Both the position numbers and the translations under genes were made by a program. Under the pieces are notes generated by a model, which saw only the letters and a list, made by a program, of their open reading frames with translations, was not told the DNA's origin and ran no database searches. A stretch of DNA of 64,000 nt from Yoonia sp. BS5-3 (lineage in GTDB: Bacteria; Pseudomonadota; Alphaproteobacteria; Rhodobacterales; Rhodobacteraceae): assembly GCF_038069655.2 (NCBI RefSeq), contig NZ_CP150951.2, positions 248,001-312,000 on the forward strand, written 5' to 3'. Below are positions 26,804-36,269 of this stretch, in pieces. How positions within the stretch are numbered: the first letter of the stretch is position 1; each line of letters opens with the position of its first letter.

Positions 26804-28123
26804 ATGGCTCGTATAAGTATATTTGGAATTGGGTATGTCGGCGTCGTTGCGGCGGGCTGCCTCGCGAAAGATGGTCACACCGTTATCGCCGTTGACGTCG
26901 ATCCCGGTAAAATTGATGCAATCAACTCTGGATTGTCACCTATTGTCGAAAACGGCCTTGATGATCTGATCAAAGAAGTCGTCTCGGCAGGCCGGCTCAG
27001 CGCGACCGATGATGTCGCATATGCGGTCGAAAACACCGATGCGTCATTCATTTGCGTCGGCACACCCAGCGCCCCTGATGGCTCGGTCGGTTTGAAATTT
27101 GTAGAAATCGTTTGTCAGAATATCGGCGAGGCGCTCGCCAATAAAGAGAGCTTCCACTCGGTCATCATCCGCTCAACGATTGTACCGGGTAGCTGCGAAG
27201 GCACCTGCATTCCGACCCTCGAAAAAGCCTCTGGTAAGACAGCGGGCACCGAGTTCGGCATCGGCTACTATCCTGAATTCTTGCGGGAAAGCACCGCTAT
27301 CGAAGACTATTACGACCCCGGTCTGATCGTCTTCGGCGCGATGGATGACGGTACACGCGCGATCCTGACCGAGCTGAACGAGAACCTGAACTGCAAGATC
27401 CACATGGTCGATCTGCGCACCGCCGAGATGGTGAAATACACCTCGAACACATGGCGTGCGGTCAAAGTGACCTTCGCCAATGAGATCGGGAATATCGCCA
27501 AATCTTGCGGCCTTGATGGGCAAGAGGTGATGGAAATCCTCTGCTCGGACGACAAGGTCAACATCTCTCCCTATTTCATGCGACCCGGATTTGCTTTTGG
27601 CGGCTCTTGCCTGCCCAAAGACGTCCGCGCTTTGCGCCATCTGGCCGCCGAGAAAGATACACCGGCCCCACTTTTGAACGCCGTTTTGGACGCCAATGAG
27701 GCCCAGATTGTCAAAGCACAAAGCATGATCGTTGCGGCCAAAGCGAAGAATGTCAGCATGATCGGCGTCAGCTTCAAGCCTGGTACAGATGACATGCGTG
27801 AAAGCCCGCTGGCTGAACTGGCCGCTCGGCTGATCAAGGACGGGATCAACGTGGAAATCTACGACCCCTTCGTTCACGAAGCCTATGCGAACGACAATTC
27901 CACTGCCGGGCGGGGCAATGATGTGATCCCCGATCTGAAACAGCGGCTGAACCCCGACCTGTCAGCGGTGATCGATGGGTCAGACATGATTGTGGTCGGC
28001 AATATCTACAAAGACACGCTGCCCCAACTTGATGCTGCCATTGCCGCCAAACCGATGGTTGATTTGACACGCATCAGCCGTGCCCGCGCATCGGGCGGTG
28101 GTTACGACGGGATCTGCTGGTAA
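26804..28123 (+). CDS. algD: GDP-mannose 6-dehydrogenase
   Basis: 439 residues. It makes GDP-mannuronic acid, the committed precursor for alginate-type polymers. The Rossmann start ISIFGIGYVGVVAAGCLAKDGH, the PIVENGLDDLI and PEFLRESTAIEDY segments, the catalytic cysteine in FAFGGSCLPKDVRAL and the C-terminal GICW ending all match AlgD rather than the UDP-glucose enzyme. The last four residues are the same as in the Pseudomonas protein as I remember it. First gene of the operon, with a GAGGGG site; alg8 follows after 6 bases. Confidence 0.93.
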   Translation: MARISIFGIGYVGVVAAGCLAKDGHTVIAVDVDPGKIDAINSGLSPIVENGLDDLIKEVVSAGRLSATDDVAYAVENTDASFICVGTPSAPDGSVGLKFVEIVCQNIGEALANKESFHSVIIRSTIVPGSCEGTCIPTLEKASGKTAGTEFGIGYYPEFLRESTAIEDYYDPGLIVFGAMDDGTRAILTELNENLNCKIHMVDLRTAEMVKYTSNTWRAVKVTFANEIGNIAKSCGLDGQEVMEILCSDDKVNISPYFMRPGFAFGGSCLPKDVRALRHLAAEKDTPAPLLNAVLDANEAQIVKAQSMIVAAKAKNVSMIGVSFKPGTDDMRESPLAELAARLIKDGINVEIYDPFVHEAYANDNSTAGRGNDVIPDLKQRLNPDLSAVIDGSDMIVVGNIYKDTLPQLDAAIAAKPMVDLTRISRARASGGGYDGICW

Positions 28124-28129
28124 TCCACC

Positions 28130-29608
28130 ATGATCAACGCCCTCAGCCATATTACCTATCTTTCGGTCGCCGTCATGCTTGCCGCGCTTGTCCCCGCTGG
28201 CTTGCTGGGCGAGGTCGAAGGCACGATAATTGTGCTGGGGGTGCTTGGTGCCTGGCGGTATTCCTGGGCCGTCATCAATTTCACACGCGCCGCGATCTTT
28301 TTGCGGCTCGTGTATCCGCGCCGCAAAGCCAGGGCTATGGCCCGCTATGCCGAACGCGGCGTCGGTGCACATGCGTTCTTTTTGACAACATCCTACATGA
28401 TCGAAAGCAGCGTCACGATTCCGGTCTATCGCAGCATCTTTTTGGCGGCGTCAAAGTCTGAAAACGGGGCAACAATCGTATCATCTGTCGTGGATGGCGC
28501 TGATGAACGTCTGATCCAGGACATTTACGCGACAATGCCAGTGGACATGTCGTCGGTGAAGCTGATCATTGACCGGATCCCCGGCACTGGCAAACGCGAT
28601 GCGCTGGCCAAATCCCTGCACTTGATCGATCGCGAATGCCCTTCGCACAATGACATCGTCATCTTTGTAGACGGTGACAGCTGCGTGCCCGAAGATATCG
28701 TCGCACAAGCCGCCCCAATGTTCACCAACCCCAAAGTTGGCGCGCTGACAACCGACGAAGCTGTTGAAATCCCCGATCCGGGTCTTTTCCGCGATTGGTT
28801 TGAGCTGCGCTTTGACCAGCGGCAGGTTATGATGTGCTCAATGGGGCTTAGCAACCGTGTGCTGACACTGACCGGGCGCATGTCTGTTTTCCGGGGTGAT
28901 CTGGCGACCAACCCTGATTTTATTCGCTCAGTACAACATGATTATATCGATCATTGGCGCCTGGGCCGGGTCAATTTTTTGACCGGCGATGACAAATCGA
29001 CATGGTATTGGCTGATGAAAAACGGCTTTGAAATGGCCTATTTGCCGGATGTTGCCAGCTCTTCGATGGAAACCCAACCCAAGCCAACCTTTGTCGGCAG
29101 TGCAAGCGCGCTGATGGTCCGCTGGTTCGGCAATATGCTGCGAACGAACGGGCGCGCGCTGGAATTGTCACCGCGTCAGATCGGCTGGTTTACATGGTGG
29201 TCCATCCTGGACCAACGCATGTCGATGTGGACAACCCTGGCCGGACCACTTTGCATGTTGGCCGCCGCGATCTTTTTCGACCCGATGGTTGTGCCCGCCT
29301 ATATCGCCTGGGTGATGCTGACGCGCTACGTGTTCTGCACAGCGATCTGCCTTTTTCGGGGGCACAGCTTCCCGATTGTCTATACAGGGCTGCTCTATTT
29401 CAGCCAGCTCTTTGGCGCCGCAGTCAAAAGCTATGTGCTGTTCCGGCTGGACCGCCAGAAATGGACCCGCCAAGCCAGCGCTTCGGCTGGCAAGAGCGCC
29501 CGCAAACCACTCGGCGAACGGCTGCGCACCGCCAGCTCTGCCTATCTTCACGCACTTAGCCTTGGATGGCTCGCCATGGGTACGCTGTACCTGACCGGCG
29601 TTCTTTAA
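28130..29608 (+). CDS. alg8: Alginate polymerase catalytic subunit (Alg8-like GT2 glycosyltransferase)
   Basis: 492-residue membrane glycosyltransferase. There are N-terminal membrane segments, a cytoplasmic GT2 domain with a metal-binding IVIFVDGDSCVPED, a catalytic-loop region VNFLTGDDKSTWYW, then several C-terminal membrane segments (LAGPLCMLAAAIFF, YIAWVMLTRYVFCTAICLF). This is the layout of Alg8, which polymerises mannuronate from GDP-ManA at the inner membrane together with Alg44. Gene order directly after algD supports it. Confidence 0.9.
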   Translation: MINALSHITYLSVAVMLAALVPAGLLGEVEGTIIVLGVLGAWRYSWAVINFTRAAIFLRLVYPRRKARAMARYAERGVGAHAFFLTTSYMIESSVTIPVYRSIFLAASKSENGATIVSSVVDGADERLIQDIYATMPVDMSSVKLIIDRIPGTGKRDALAKSLHLIDRECPSHNDIVIFVDGDSCVPEDIVAQAAPMFTNPKVGALTTDEAVEIPDPGLFRDWFELRFDQRQVMMCSMGLSNRVLTLTGRMSVFRGDLATNPDFIRSVQHDYIDHWRLGRVNFLTGDDKSTWYWLMKNGFEMAYLPDVASSSMETQPKPTFVGSASALMVRWFGNMLRTNGRALELSPRQIGWFTWWSILDQRMSMWTTLAGPLCMLAAAIFFDPMVVPAYIAWVMLTRYVFCTAICLFRGHSFPIVYTGLLYFSQLFGAAVKSYVLFRLDRQKWTRQASASAGKSARKPLGERLRTASSAYLHALSLGWLAMGTLYLTGVL

Positions 29609-29634
29609 ACCTTTCGCGACGAACGGATCTTCAA

Positions 29635-30723
29635 ATGAGTGATACGCAACCAACGCAGACGACCGAACCAAAAGCTGAGGTTTCAGGCAGCTTCATCTAC
29701 GAGACCGAGCATCCTCAGCTTGCCCTGCCCTTTACCGCGCGCGTCGGTGACCGCCGGGTCGAAGGCAAATCGATCTCAATCACTCATGCGGTGGTTTCTG
29801 GGTTGATGCCGCCCAATGGGAATTTCGAAAAGGTGCCGACATCGCTGCAATTCAACTTCGAAGGGTTTTCCGTGAACCTGTTCGTCGAGGTGAATGTCGA
29901 AAAGATCGGCGATGCGGAAAACCCCGATCTGCGGCTGCAGTTCTGCGATCCGGCAGGCAGTCATCTGCCAACTTTGCGCTACATCATGAACAGCCATCTG
30001 GCGGGCGATCTCGTGACGGTGGGCCGCTTTTTGGGCTATACCGGTCCAACACAAGTCAAAACCAAACCGCCCGCAGCCAAGCCCGGCACGGTCCAGCGTG
30101 TCGCGCGGACCATCCGGCAAGGCGGGATCCTTGCGCTTAGCCTGGTTCTGATCGGGCTCGCCGCAAATGTGGTGCACGAACGGATCATGTTCCAATATGA
30201 AGGACGGCCCGTTGTCATCGCGCAAAGCGGCGAAACCTTGCGGGCCACCACAGCCGGTCAGATCACATATGTGAACGAAGACGCAGGCCTTGGGGATGTC
30301 GTCTATTCGGTCGCGGCCAATTCAGGCTCTTTGCTGAGCGTCAGAATGCCATGCGACTGTACGATCTTGCCAGGTGCCGAGTTCTTTGAAGGGGCCACGG
30401 TTTTGGCAGGCGCACCGCTTGTGACATTGACCGAAGATAGCGCCGCGATTGAGGCATCGGCCCTTGTCAGTTTTGAAGGGATCGCCCGCATGATGGCGGG
30501 CGACACGCCCCAGCTTGAATTCAGCGACGGGCGTATTCTGCCCGTCTCGCTAGAGGTCACAGAAACGGCGGACACGGCCCAAGCTAACGCTGCTGTTCCG
30601 GTGCAGGTCATCCTGCCCGAAGAAAACATCGATCAAGTGGCGATCGGCGACACGGCGCGCTTGCGCTTCAAACGGAACATTCTGCCCGAAGGTCTGCAGC
30701 AAACCATCTGGGGCAGCATTTAA
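29635..30723 (+). CDS. alg44: Alg44-like polymerase co-subunit (PilZ-like domain plus periplasmic adaptor)
   Basis: 362 residues: a cytoplasmic PilZ-like region (about 20-125), one membrane segment (about 160-180, GILALSLVLIGLAANVV) and a periplasmic HlyD-like barrel region. Alg44 normally binds c-di-GMP through RxxxR and D/NxSxxG. Here the only RxxxR is RVGDR at 36-40, inside a strand, and the second motif position reads SISITHAVVSG (46-56), so c-di-GMP binding looks doubtful. The ATG at 29635 was chosen by domain start. Membership in the operon is clear. Confidence 0.8.
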   Translation: MSDTQPTQTTEPKAEVSGSFIYETEHPQLALPFTARVGDRRVEGKSISITHAVVSGLMPPNGNFEKVPTSLQFNFEGFSVNLFVEVNVEKIGDAENPDLRLQFCDPAGSHLPTLRYIMNSHLAGDLVTVGRFLGYTGPTQVKTKPPAAKPGTVQRVARTIRQGGILALSLVLIGLAANVVHERIMFQYEGRPVVIAQSGETLRATTAGQITYVNEDAGLGDVVYSVAANSGSLLSVRMPCDCTILPGAEFFEGATVLAGAPLVTLTEDSAAIEASALVSFEGIARMMAGDTPQLEFSDGRILPVSLEVTETADTAQANAAVPVQVILPEENIDQVAIGDTARLRFKRNILPEGLQQTIWGSI

Positions 30724-30811
30724 CCACGGCCCCATCCCGCATCCAGCCAGATCGGGGCAGACCATCTTCATCTACCAGTAAGTCAGGTTTCAAAACAGGA
30801 CGATTAGATCA

Positions 30812-32212
30812 ATGAGAGATATTAGACCAATTATTCTTTGCGGCGGGACTGGCTCGCGCTTGTGGCCCATGTCCCGGACCAAAAGCCCAAAGCAGTTTCA
30901 GACTGTGGCCGGTCCCGGCTCCCTGACATTTTTTCAGGCAACCGTTCAGCGGCACCGGACCAAAGGTTTTGGTAAGCCCGTTGTCGTCACGGCCCTGCAG
31001 CATGTGCGGACAGTGCAGCAGCAGCTGACCGAATTGCAGTGTGACGCCACCATCATTTGCGAACCAATGGCGCGCAACACCGGGCCCGCTGTGCTTGCAG
31101 CAGCGCGGGTGCTGGCCAAGGAAGATCCCAAATCACTGATGCTGATCCTGCCTGCTGATCATATCATTTCAGGCAATCTGAACACGCCAATCCTAGCGAT
31201 GCGGCAAGCGGCCTCTGATGGGCGGATCGTGACTTTTGGGATCACGCCAACCTATCCCGAAACGGGCTATGGCTACATCACTGACGGGGGCAAATTCACG
31301 AATTACAACGGTCTGCATAACGTAGCCGAATTCGTTGAAAAGCCCCCCCTCAGCCGCGCGACCTCGCTGGTGGCAACGGGTATGGCCTATTGGGCTTCGG
31401 GCATTTCGCTATATTCGGCACAAACGATTATGGATGAATTTGCGCGGCTCGACACGGTCTCATCCGAGGCCGTCGCGCAAGCCGTCGATCAGGGCGAATG
31501 GGCCGATAACTGCCTGACGCTCCATCCTGACAGCTTCCGCAAATCCACCAATGAACCGACCGAGCGGATCATCTTCGAAAGAGCCAAATCTGTCGCGCTC
31601 GCACCACTTGATGTGGAATGGAGCGATGTGGGCTGCTGGACCTCTATGCAGGCGATCGGCACCGCCGATGACAACGGCAATGTGCTGACAGGTGATGTGA
31701 TCTCGGTTGATACCAGGAACACGCTTGTCCGCGGTGACAAACGTCTTGTGGCCGTTGTGGGTGTGTCAGATGTGATCGTGGTTGATACGCCCGATGCGGT
31801 TCTGGTGACAGCGCGCGGTAAATGTCAGGACGTCAAGAAAGTGGTCGAAACGCTCAAAGGCGAATCCCGCCGCGAGGCCGTGCGCCACAGCGCCCAGGAT
31901 CACCAATGGGGGCAAAGCCAGCATGTGATGACATCGCAGGATCACGACATGACCATGCTCAGCATCAATCCAGGCTCTTCGATCACGGTTGATCCGCTGC
32001 CCGGGCGGCAAATCATCGCCGGGCGCGGCGGTCTGTCGGTCTTTGACGGGATCAGCAACCGAACCTTGGAACAGGGCGAACGGACGATGCTGGATATTAT
32101 CGACCGGACCAAGCTGACCAACACCTCTAGCGACAAGATCGATGTGCTGATGGTGACGCTGCATTCGTCCATATCGACACCCGAAAAGGTGGATGCAGTT
32201 CTGAATGCTTAA
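30812..32212 (+). CDS. algA: Mannose-1-phosphate guanylyltransferase (AlgA-like, isomerase half degenerate)
   Basis: 466 residues. The N-terminal guanylyltransferase domain is intact: PIILCGGTGSRLWPMSRTKSPKQF (seen as GGTGSRLWPMSR and SPKQF), ILPADHII, ETGYGYI and FVEKP. It makes GDP-mannose for AlgD. The C-terminal cupin domain aligns with the phosphomannose isomerase half, but where that family has the metal ligands QMHHHRAEHW this protein has VDPLPGRQIIAG. Isomerase activity is therefore unlikely and mannose-6-phosphate must come from elsewhere. An 88-base gap precedes it; its end overlaps the algG-like start by 8 bases. Confidence 0.88.
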   Translation: MRDIRPIILCGGTGSRLWPMSRTKSPKQFQTVAGPGSLTFFQATVQRHRTKGFGKPVVVTALQHVRTVQQQLTELQCDATIICEPMARNTGPAVLAAARVLAKEDPKSLMLILPADHIISGNLNTPILAMRQAASDGRIVTFGITPTYPETGYGYITDGGKFTNYNGLHNVAEFVEKPPLSRATSLVATGMAYWASGISLYSAQTIMDEFARLDTVSSEAVAQAVDQGEWADNCLTLHPDSFRKSTNEPTERIIFERAKSVALAPLDVEWSDVGCWTSMQAIGTADDNGNVLTGDVISVDTRNTLVRGDKRLVAVVGVSDVIVVDTPDAVLVTARGKCQDVKKVVETLKGESRREAVRHSAQDHQWGQSQHVMTSQDHDMTMLSINPGSSITVDPLPGRQIIAGRGGLSVFDGISNRTLEQGERTMLDIIDRTKLTNTSSDKIDVLMVTLHSSISTPEKVDAVLNA

Positions 32213-33716
32213 CCGCTGCCATCATATGCTTTGGGCCGGCTGCATGGCCGTCTGCACCGCCCTGCCCCAAGGGGCAGCGGCGCAACGCGACATGCAAAGC
32301 TATGCTGCATTGCAGGCGCAGCTGACCGATCTGGACGCAGCGCTGACCGATGTGGCGGGCACCATCCTGTCGGTCAGCGATCTGCCTGAAACGGCCACAC
32401 AGGTGATCCCTGGCGAGAACGCGGCGATGCGACCTGCCATGGACGCGCAGCAGATGGCGCCCGCCTCGATCACAATGGTCGATCTGCGGGTGGCGCTGTT
32501 GCAACTGGCCTTTGCAGTTGGGGGCAATGATCAGATCCCGTTGGTACGGGCACAAAATACGCAAGCACCCCAGGTGATTGGAATCCGGGGCGGCAGCGTT
32601 GATCTGGCCACGCTGCAGGAATGGGCGGCAGAACAGCCCGGCGCTATCTTCGACGGAGATACACTGCGCCGACCCATCATCATTTTTCAGGACGGGCGGC
32701 TTGCGCTCAAAGCCGGCGATCAGCTGACCTTGTCACGCGAAGACGGGGCATTTGTCGTCAACCTAGGCAAACTGACCGCCCAAAACGCCATGATCCTTGG
32801 CACAGCCGAGGCTAGTCCCGGCGATGACAGCTTCGCCCCCTTCGTGACAACGGTCGGCACCGGCATGGCGCAGGTGTCAGATAGTTTGATCGAAAACCTG
32901 GGCTTTGGATCAACCATCGCATTCTCGGGCTTTTCTGTGGTCAATCGGGGGCTTTACGCACCCGTTGGAACCTCTTTTTTGACCGATAGCGTGCTACGCG
33001 ATGTGGGGGTTGTCGGATTCGACAGTACCGAAGACACGGTGATTGCCGGGAACCTGTTTACCGGCGGCGATGCAGGCGGGTTGGAACTGCGCGGCGTTGA
33101 AAGGGTGCAGGTTTCAGAAAATATCTTCGCAGCTAATGAAGATGGCAGCGCGCTGCTGGTCACAGACGGATCAACCGGCGGGACGATCGCGAGCAACACG
33201 ATCCTCAGCAGCGCCGGCACCGGGATTATCGTGAACAAGGGCAGCGACAATACGGTGATCACCCACAACGTGATCTGGAATGCAGCGGGCAGCGGCGTGA
33301 CTATTGCGGATTCCGATTGCGGCTATCTGGATGCGAATATCGCGATCGAAAACCGGCGCAAAGGGATCGAGCTGCGCAGTAGCCAACGATCAGCGGTCGT
33401 CGATAACAGCCTGATGGGCAATCGCAGCGCGGGACTATTCATTAGCGATCAGCCCCAAGGGACCGAAACAACCGTGCGCGGGAATGCGTTTATTGGCAAT
33501 CGGATCGGCCTGTCTTCGGCATCGGCCGATCATGTGCAGCTTTATGGCAATGATTTCACCAACCAATTCCCACGCTTTCTGGACGGCGATTTCGCGTCAG
33601 ACAGCTTGGCGATCATGGCCGATTTACGCGGGCAGCAAAGCCTGACCCTGACAGCAACCGGCATCGCCTCATTCACCGGCGCCCCCGCAACCTGCACCTA
33701 CAAACTGGAAGGCTAG
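32205..33716 (+). CDS. AlgG-like periplasmic beta-helix protein lacking the epimerase DPHD motif
   Basis: 503 residues with a signal peptide (about 1-26, ending GAAAQ). A central block (DGAFVVNLGKLTAQNAMILG, then FAPFVTTVGTG) and a right-handed parallel beta-helix of N-x-x-x-x-N-type coils (roughly 220-460) align with AlgG, the mannuronan C5-epimerase. The active-site loop that reads GIDPHDRSH in Pseudomonas is GLELRGVER here (292-300), with no DPHD anywhere. It may protect or guide the polymer rather than epimerise it. It overlaps algA and is 3 bases before algI. Confidence 0.75.
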   Translation: MLNRCHHMLWAGCMAVCTALPQGAAAQRDMQSYAALQAQLTDLDAALTDVAGTILSVSDLPETATQVIPGENAAMRPAMDAQQMAPASITMVDLRVALLQLAFAVGGNDQIPLVRAQNTQAPQVIGIRGGSVDLATLQEWAAEQPGAIFDGDTLRRPIIIFQDGRLALKAGDQLTLSREDGAFVVNLGKLTAQNAMILGTAEASPGDDSFAPFVTTVGTGMAQVSDSLIENLGFGSTIAFSGFSVVNRGLYAPVGTSFLTDSVLRDVGVVGFDSTEDTVIAGNLFTGGDAGGLELRGVERVQVSENIFAANEDGSALLVTDGSTGGTIASNTILSSAGTGIIVNKGSDNTVITHNVIWNAAGSGVTIADSDCGYLDANIAIENRRKGIELRSSQRSAVVDNSLMGNRSAGLFISDQPQGTETTVRGNAFIGNRIGLSSASADHVQLYGNDFTNQFPRFLDGDFASDSLAIMADLRGQQSLTLTATGIASFTGAPATCTYKLEG

Positions 33717-33719
33717 AAC

Positions 33720-35165
33720 ATGGTTTTCTCATCTGAATCGTTTCTCTTCCTGTTTTTGCCAGTGTTTTTGCTGGTCTATTACGCGACACCAGAACGGATG
33801 AAATCCTACGCGATCCTGGCAGGGTCTTATGTGTTCTACGCCTGGTGGCGGGTGGATTTTCTGGGGCTTTTGTTCCTGACCACGGCCTTTGCCTATGTGA
33901 TCGGACAAAAAATATCGCAGCACCGGGGCACCGCGAAAGGGCGGAGCTATCTGACCATCGGGGTCATTGGGTGCCTTGGGGTGCTTGGGGTGTTCAAATA
34001 CCTTAATTTCTTTATCGACAGCTTTGCGGTGCTGCTGGGTACAGATGCAGCGGGGCTTGGAATTCACTGGCGGCTGATCCTGCCGATTGGGATTTCCTTC
34101 TATGTGTTCCAGGCGCTCAGCTACCTGATCGATGTGTATCGGGGCGACGCCAAGGCAGATGCACCCTTCATCGATTTTGCGGCCTTTATCGCGCTGTTTC
34201 CGCAGCTGATCGCCGGGCCCATCCTGCGCTACAAAGACCTTGAGGATCAGTTCCGCAAGCGTACCCATTCGGTTGAAATGTTCTGCGACGGTTTCGCGCG
34301 GTTCATCATCGGGCTGGCCAAAAAGGTCATTCTGGCAGATGCGGTCGCGCCGCTGGCCGATTTGGCATTCGCCACCGAAAATCCAGGCATGGCTTTGGCT
34401 TGGGCAGGGGCGATTGCCTATATGCTGCAGCTCTATTTCGATTTCTCGGGATATAGCGATATGGCCATCGGTCTGGGCAAGATGATGGGGTTCAATTTTC
34501 TGGAAAACTTCCGGTTCCCCTATATCAGCAAATCAATCACCGAGTTCTGGCGGCGCTGGCACATTTCGCTATCGAATTGGCTGCGCGATTACCTCTACAT
34601 TTCGCTTGGCGGCAACCGCAAAGGACCCGGGCGCACCTATTTCAACCTGATGGCTGTGATGGTGCTTGGCGGGCTTTGGCACGGGGCCAACTGGACCTTC
34701 GTTCTCTGGGGATTCTGGCATGGCGGTCTGCTTGCGGCAGAACGCTATCTCGGCTGGGACCGGAACGCAGCACGCTACTGGTTTGCGCTGCCGATGACAC
34801 TGACCTTCGTGCTGATCGGCTGGGTAATGTTCCGCGCAGCCTATGTCGGCGAAGCGTTTGAGATTTACGGCGGAATGATCGGTCTAAACGGCCTGCTGGG
34901 CGACCCCGCGGTCTGGATGCAGATGACCCGCGAAAGCGTGGCGCTGATGATGCTGGCGATCCTCGTTGTCTTTGCAGAGCCGCATGCCTGGAACGCAGTC
35001 GCATCACTGCGGTCCCAAGATGGGCAAATCAACCCTGACGGGACAATGTCCGCATCCGCGACGGGTCAGGCTGTTCTGACCACGGCTGTTTTGGTGATTG
35101 GTACAATCACGATTTTGAAGCTGGCCGAGCAAAGTTTTTCACCCTTCCTGTATTTCCAGTTCTAG
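33720..35165 (+). CDS. algI: MBOAT O-acyltransferase, AlgI-type
   Basis: 481-residue polytopic membrane protein that carries acetyl groups across the inner membrane for polymer O-acetylation. It starts MVFSSESFLFLFLPVFLL as AlgI does and contains YLIDVYRGD, FPQLIAGPILRY, FYFDFSGYSDMAIG-type (LYFDFSGYSDMAIGLG), FWRRWHISLSNWLRDYLYI and the catalytic-histidine segment GGLWHGANWTFVLWG. All hallmark MBOAT residues are present. It is followed directly by the AlgJ-like gene. Confidence 0.93.
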   Translation: MVFSSESFLFLFLPVFLLVYYATPERMKSYAILAGSYVFYAWWRVDFLGLLFLTTAFAYVIGQKISQHRGTAKGRSYLTIGVIGCLGVLGVFKYLNFFIDSFAVLLGTDAAGLGIHWRLILPIGISFYVFQALSYLIDVYRGDAKADAPFIDFAAFIALFPQLIAGPILRYKDLEDQFRKRTHSVEMFCDGFARFIIGLAKKVILADAVAPLADLAFATENPGMALAWAGAIAYMLQLYFDFSGYSDMAIGLGKMMGFNFLENFRFPYISKSITEFWRRWHISLSNWLRDYLYISLGGNRKGPGRTYFNLMAVMVLGGLWHGANWTFVLWGFWHGGLLAAERYLGWDRNAARYWFALPMTLTFVLIGWVMFRAAYVGEAFEIYGGMIGLNGLLGDPAVWMQMTRESVALMMLAILVVFAEPHAWNAVASLRSQDGQINPDGTMSASATGQAVLTTAVLVIGTITILKLAEQSFSPFLYFQF

Positions 35166-35171
35166 GTGGCA

Positions 35172-36269
35172 ATGGGCATGATGATCACAACTGCAATCAG
35201 ATTAACTGCACCGCTTGCGTTCTTTGGATACGCCGCCTTCGCCAATCTCAGCCTGCTCCAGGGCGATGTCGAAGGCCCCGATGCGGGCGGTTTCCTGAAG
35301 GGCGAATTTTCCCAAGAACTCGACACGCTCTATCGGACGAACCTGCCCCACCGTGAAGTGGCCGTCGGTTGGGTCGGCATGGCACGTTATGCGCTTTTGA
35401 ATGAAGGGCGTGATGGGGTCGTACCGGGATCGGATGATTGGCTTTTCAGTTCGGAAGAATTCCGCAGCCATGATCCCGATACGATCAAACTGAATGATAC
35501 GCTGGACTACATGTCGCAAGTTCATATGGCGTTGCAGGCGATGGGCAGCGAGCTGGTCATCGTCCCCCTGCCCGCCAAAATCGACGTTGCGCGCAGCTAT
35601 GCACCAAGCGCCGATCAGATCAACGTGATGAGCGCGGCCTATGACCAATTCCTGACCGATTTGGATACGCGGGGCATCAAAGCCGTCGATACACGGCCCG
35701 CCCTGGTAGCGGCTGACCAGCCGTTCTTTCAGACCGACACCCATTGGACAGATAGCGGTGCGCTTGCGGTCGCCGGCGCTGTCGCGGCCTCTGGCTTGAT
35801 CGCGACGGGCAACACCGAATTTACTCGTACCGATCAAGCGCCCGTCTCTTTCGCAGGTGATCTGGTGGCATTCGTAACATCAGAAACCCTGGGGCCAATT
35901 GTCGGGCTGCATAGCGAAACGATCACGCCCTATGTGGCCGAAAGCGCCACCGGCGATACGGGCGGCGGCGGGATCGATCTGTTTGGCAATAGCGGACCAA
36001 AGCCGGTTGATCTGGTGGGCACCAGCTATTCAGCCAACACCAATTGGAGCTTCGCCGAAGCGCTGAAACTGAGCCTCGCACAAGACGTTTTGAACCATGC
36101 CGAAGAGGGGCAAGGACCCGTTGCTCCGATGCATGCATATCTTGAAAACCTAGACCCGGCCGACGCACCGCCCGCCGTGATCTGGGAATTTCCTGTGCGG
36201 TATCTCAGCGATCCTAAACTAATGGATGCACTGACGGATGAAGAGGAGGCCAGCGATGAAAACGCTTAA
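35172..36269 (+). CDS. algJ: AlgJ-like alginate O-acetyltransferase (SGNH-type)
   Basis: About 365 residues with an N-terminal signal anchor (about 5-28). The family signature DxH appears as FFQTDTHWTDSGA and the nucleophile serine as LVGTSYSANTN, about 95 residues later. AlgJ works with AlgI in the periplasm to acetylate the polymer. Several starts are possible: GTG 35166 and ATG 35172, 35178 and 35181; an AGGTGG sits just upstream of the later ones. A glycine-rich stretch GDTGGGGIDLFGN before the serine motif recurs in the AlgX-like protein. Confidence 0.85.
   Translation: MGMMITTAIRLTAPLAFFGYAAFANLSLLQGDVEGPDAGGFLKGEFSQELDTLYRTNLPHREVAVGWVGMARYALLNEGRDGVVPGSDDWLFSSEEFRSHDPDTIKLNDTLDYMSQVHMALQAMGSELVIVPLPAKIDVARSYAPSADQINVMSAAYDQFLTDLDTRGIKAVDTRPALVAADQPFFQTDTHWTDSGALAVAGAVAASGLIATGNTEFTRTDQAPVSFAGDLVAFVTSETLGPIVGLHSETITPYVAESATGDTGGGGIDLFGNSGPKPVDLVGTSYSANTNWSFAEALKLSLAQDVLNHAEEGQGPVAPMHAYLENLDPADAPPAVIWEFPVRYLSDPKLMDALTDEEEASDENA

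Noticed and set aside
26635-26895. 86-codon plus-strand frame before algD
   Set aside because: It covers both palindromes and overlaps the algD start in another frame; it has no ribosome-binding site or recognisable content.
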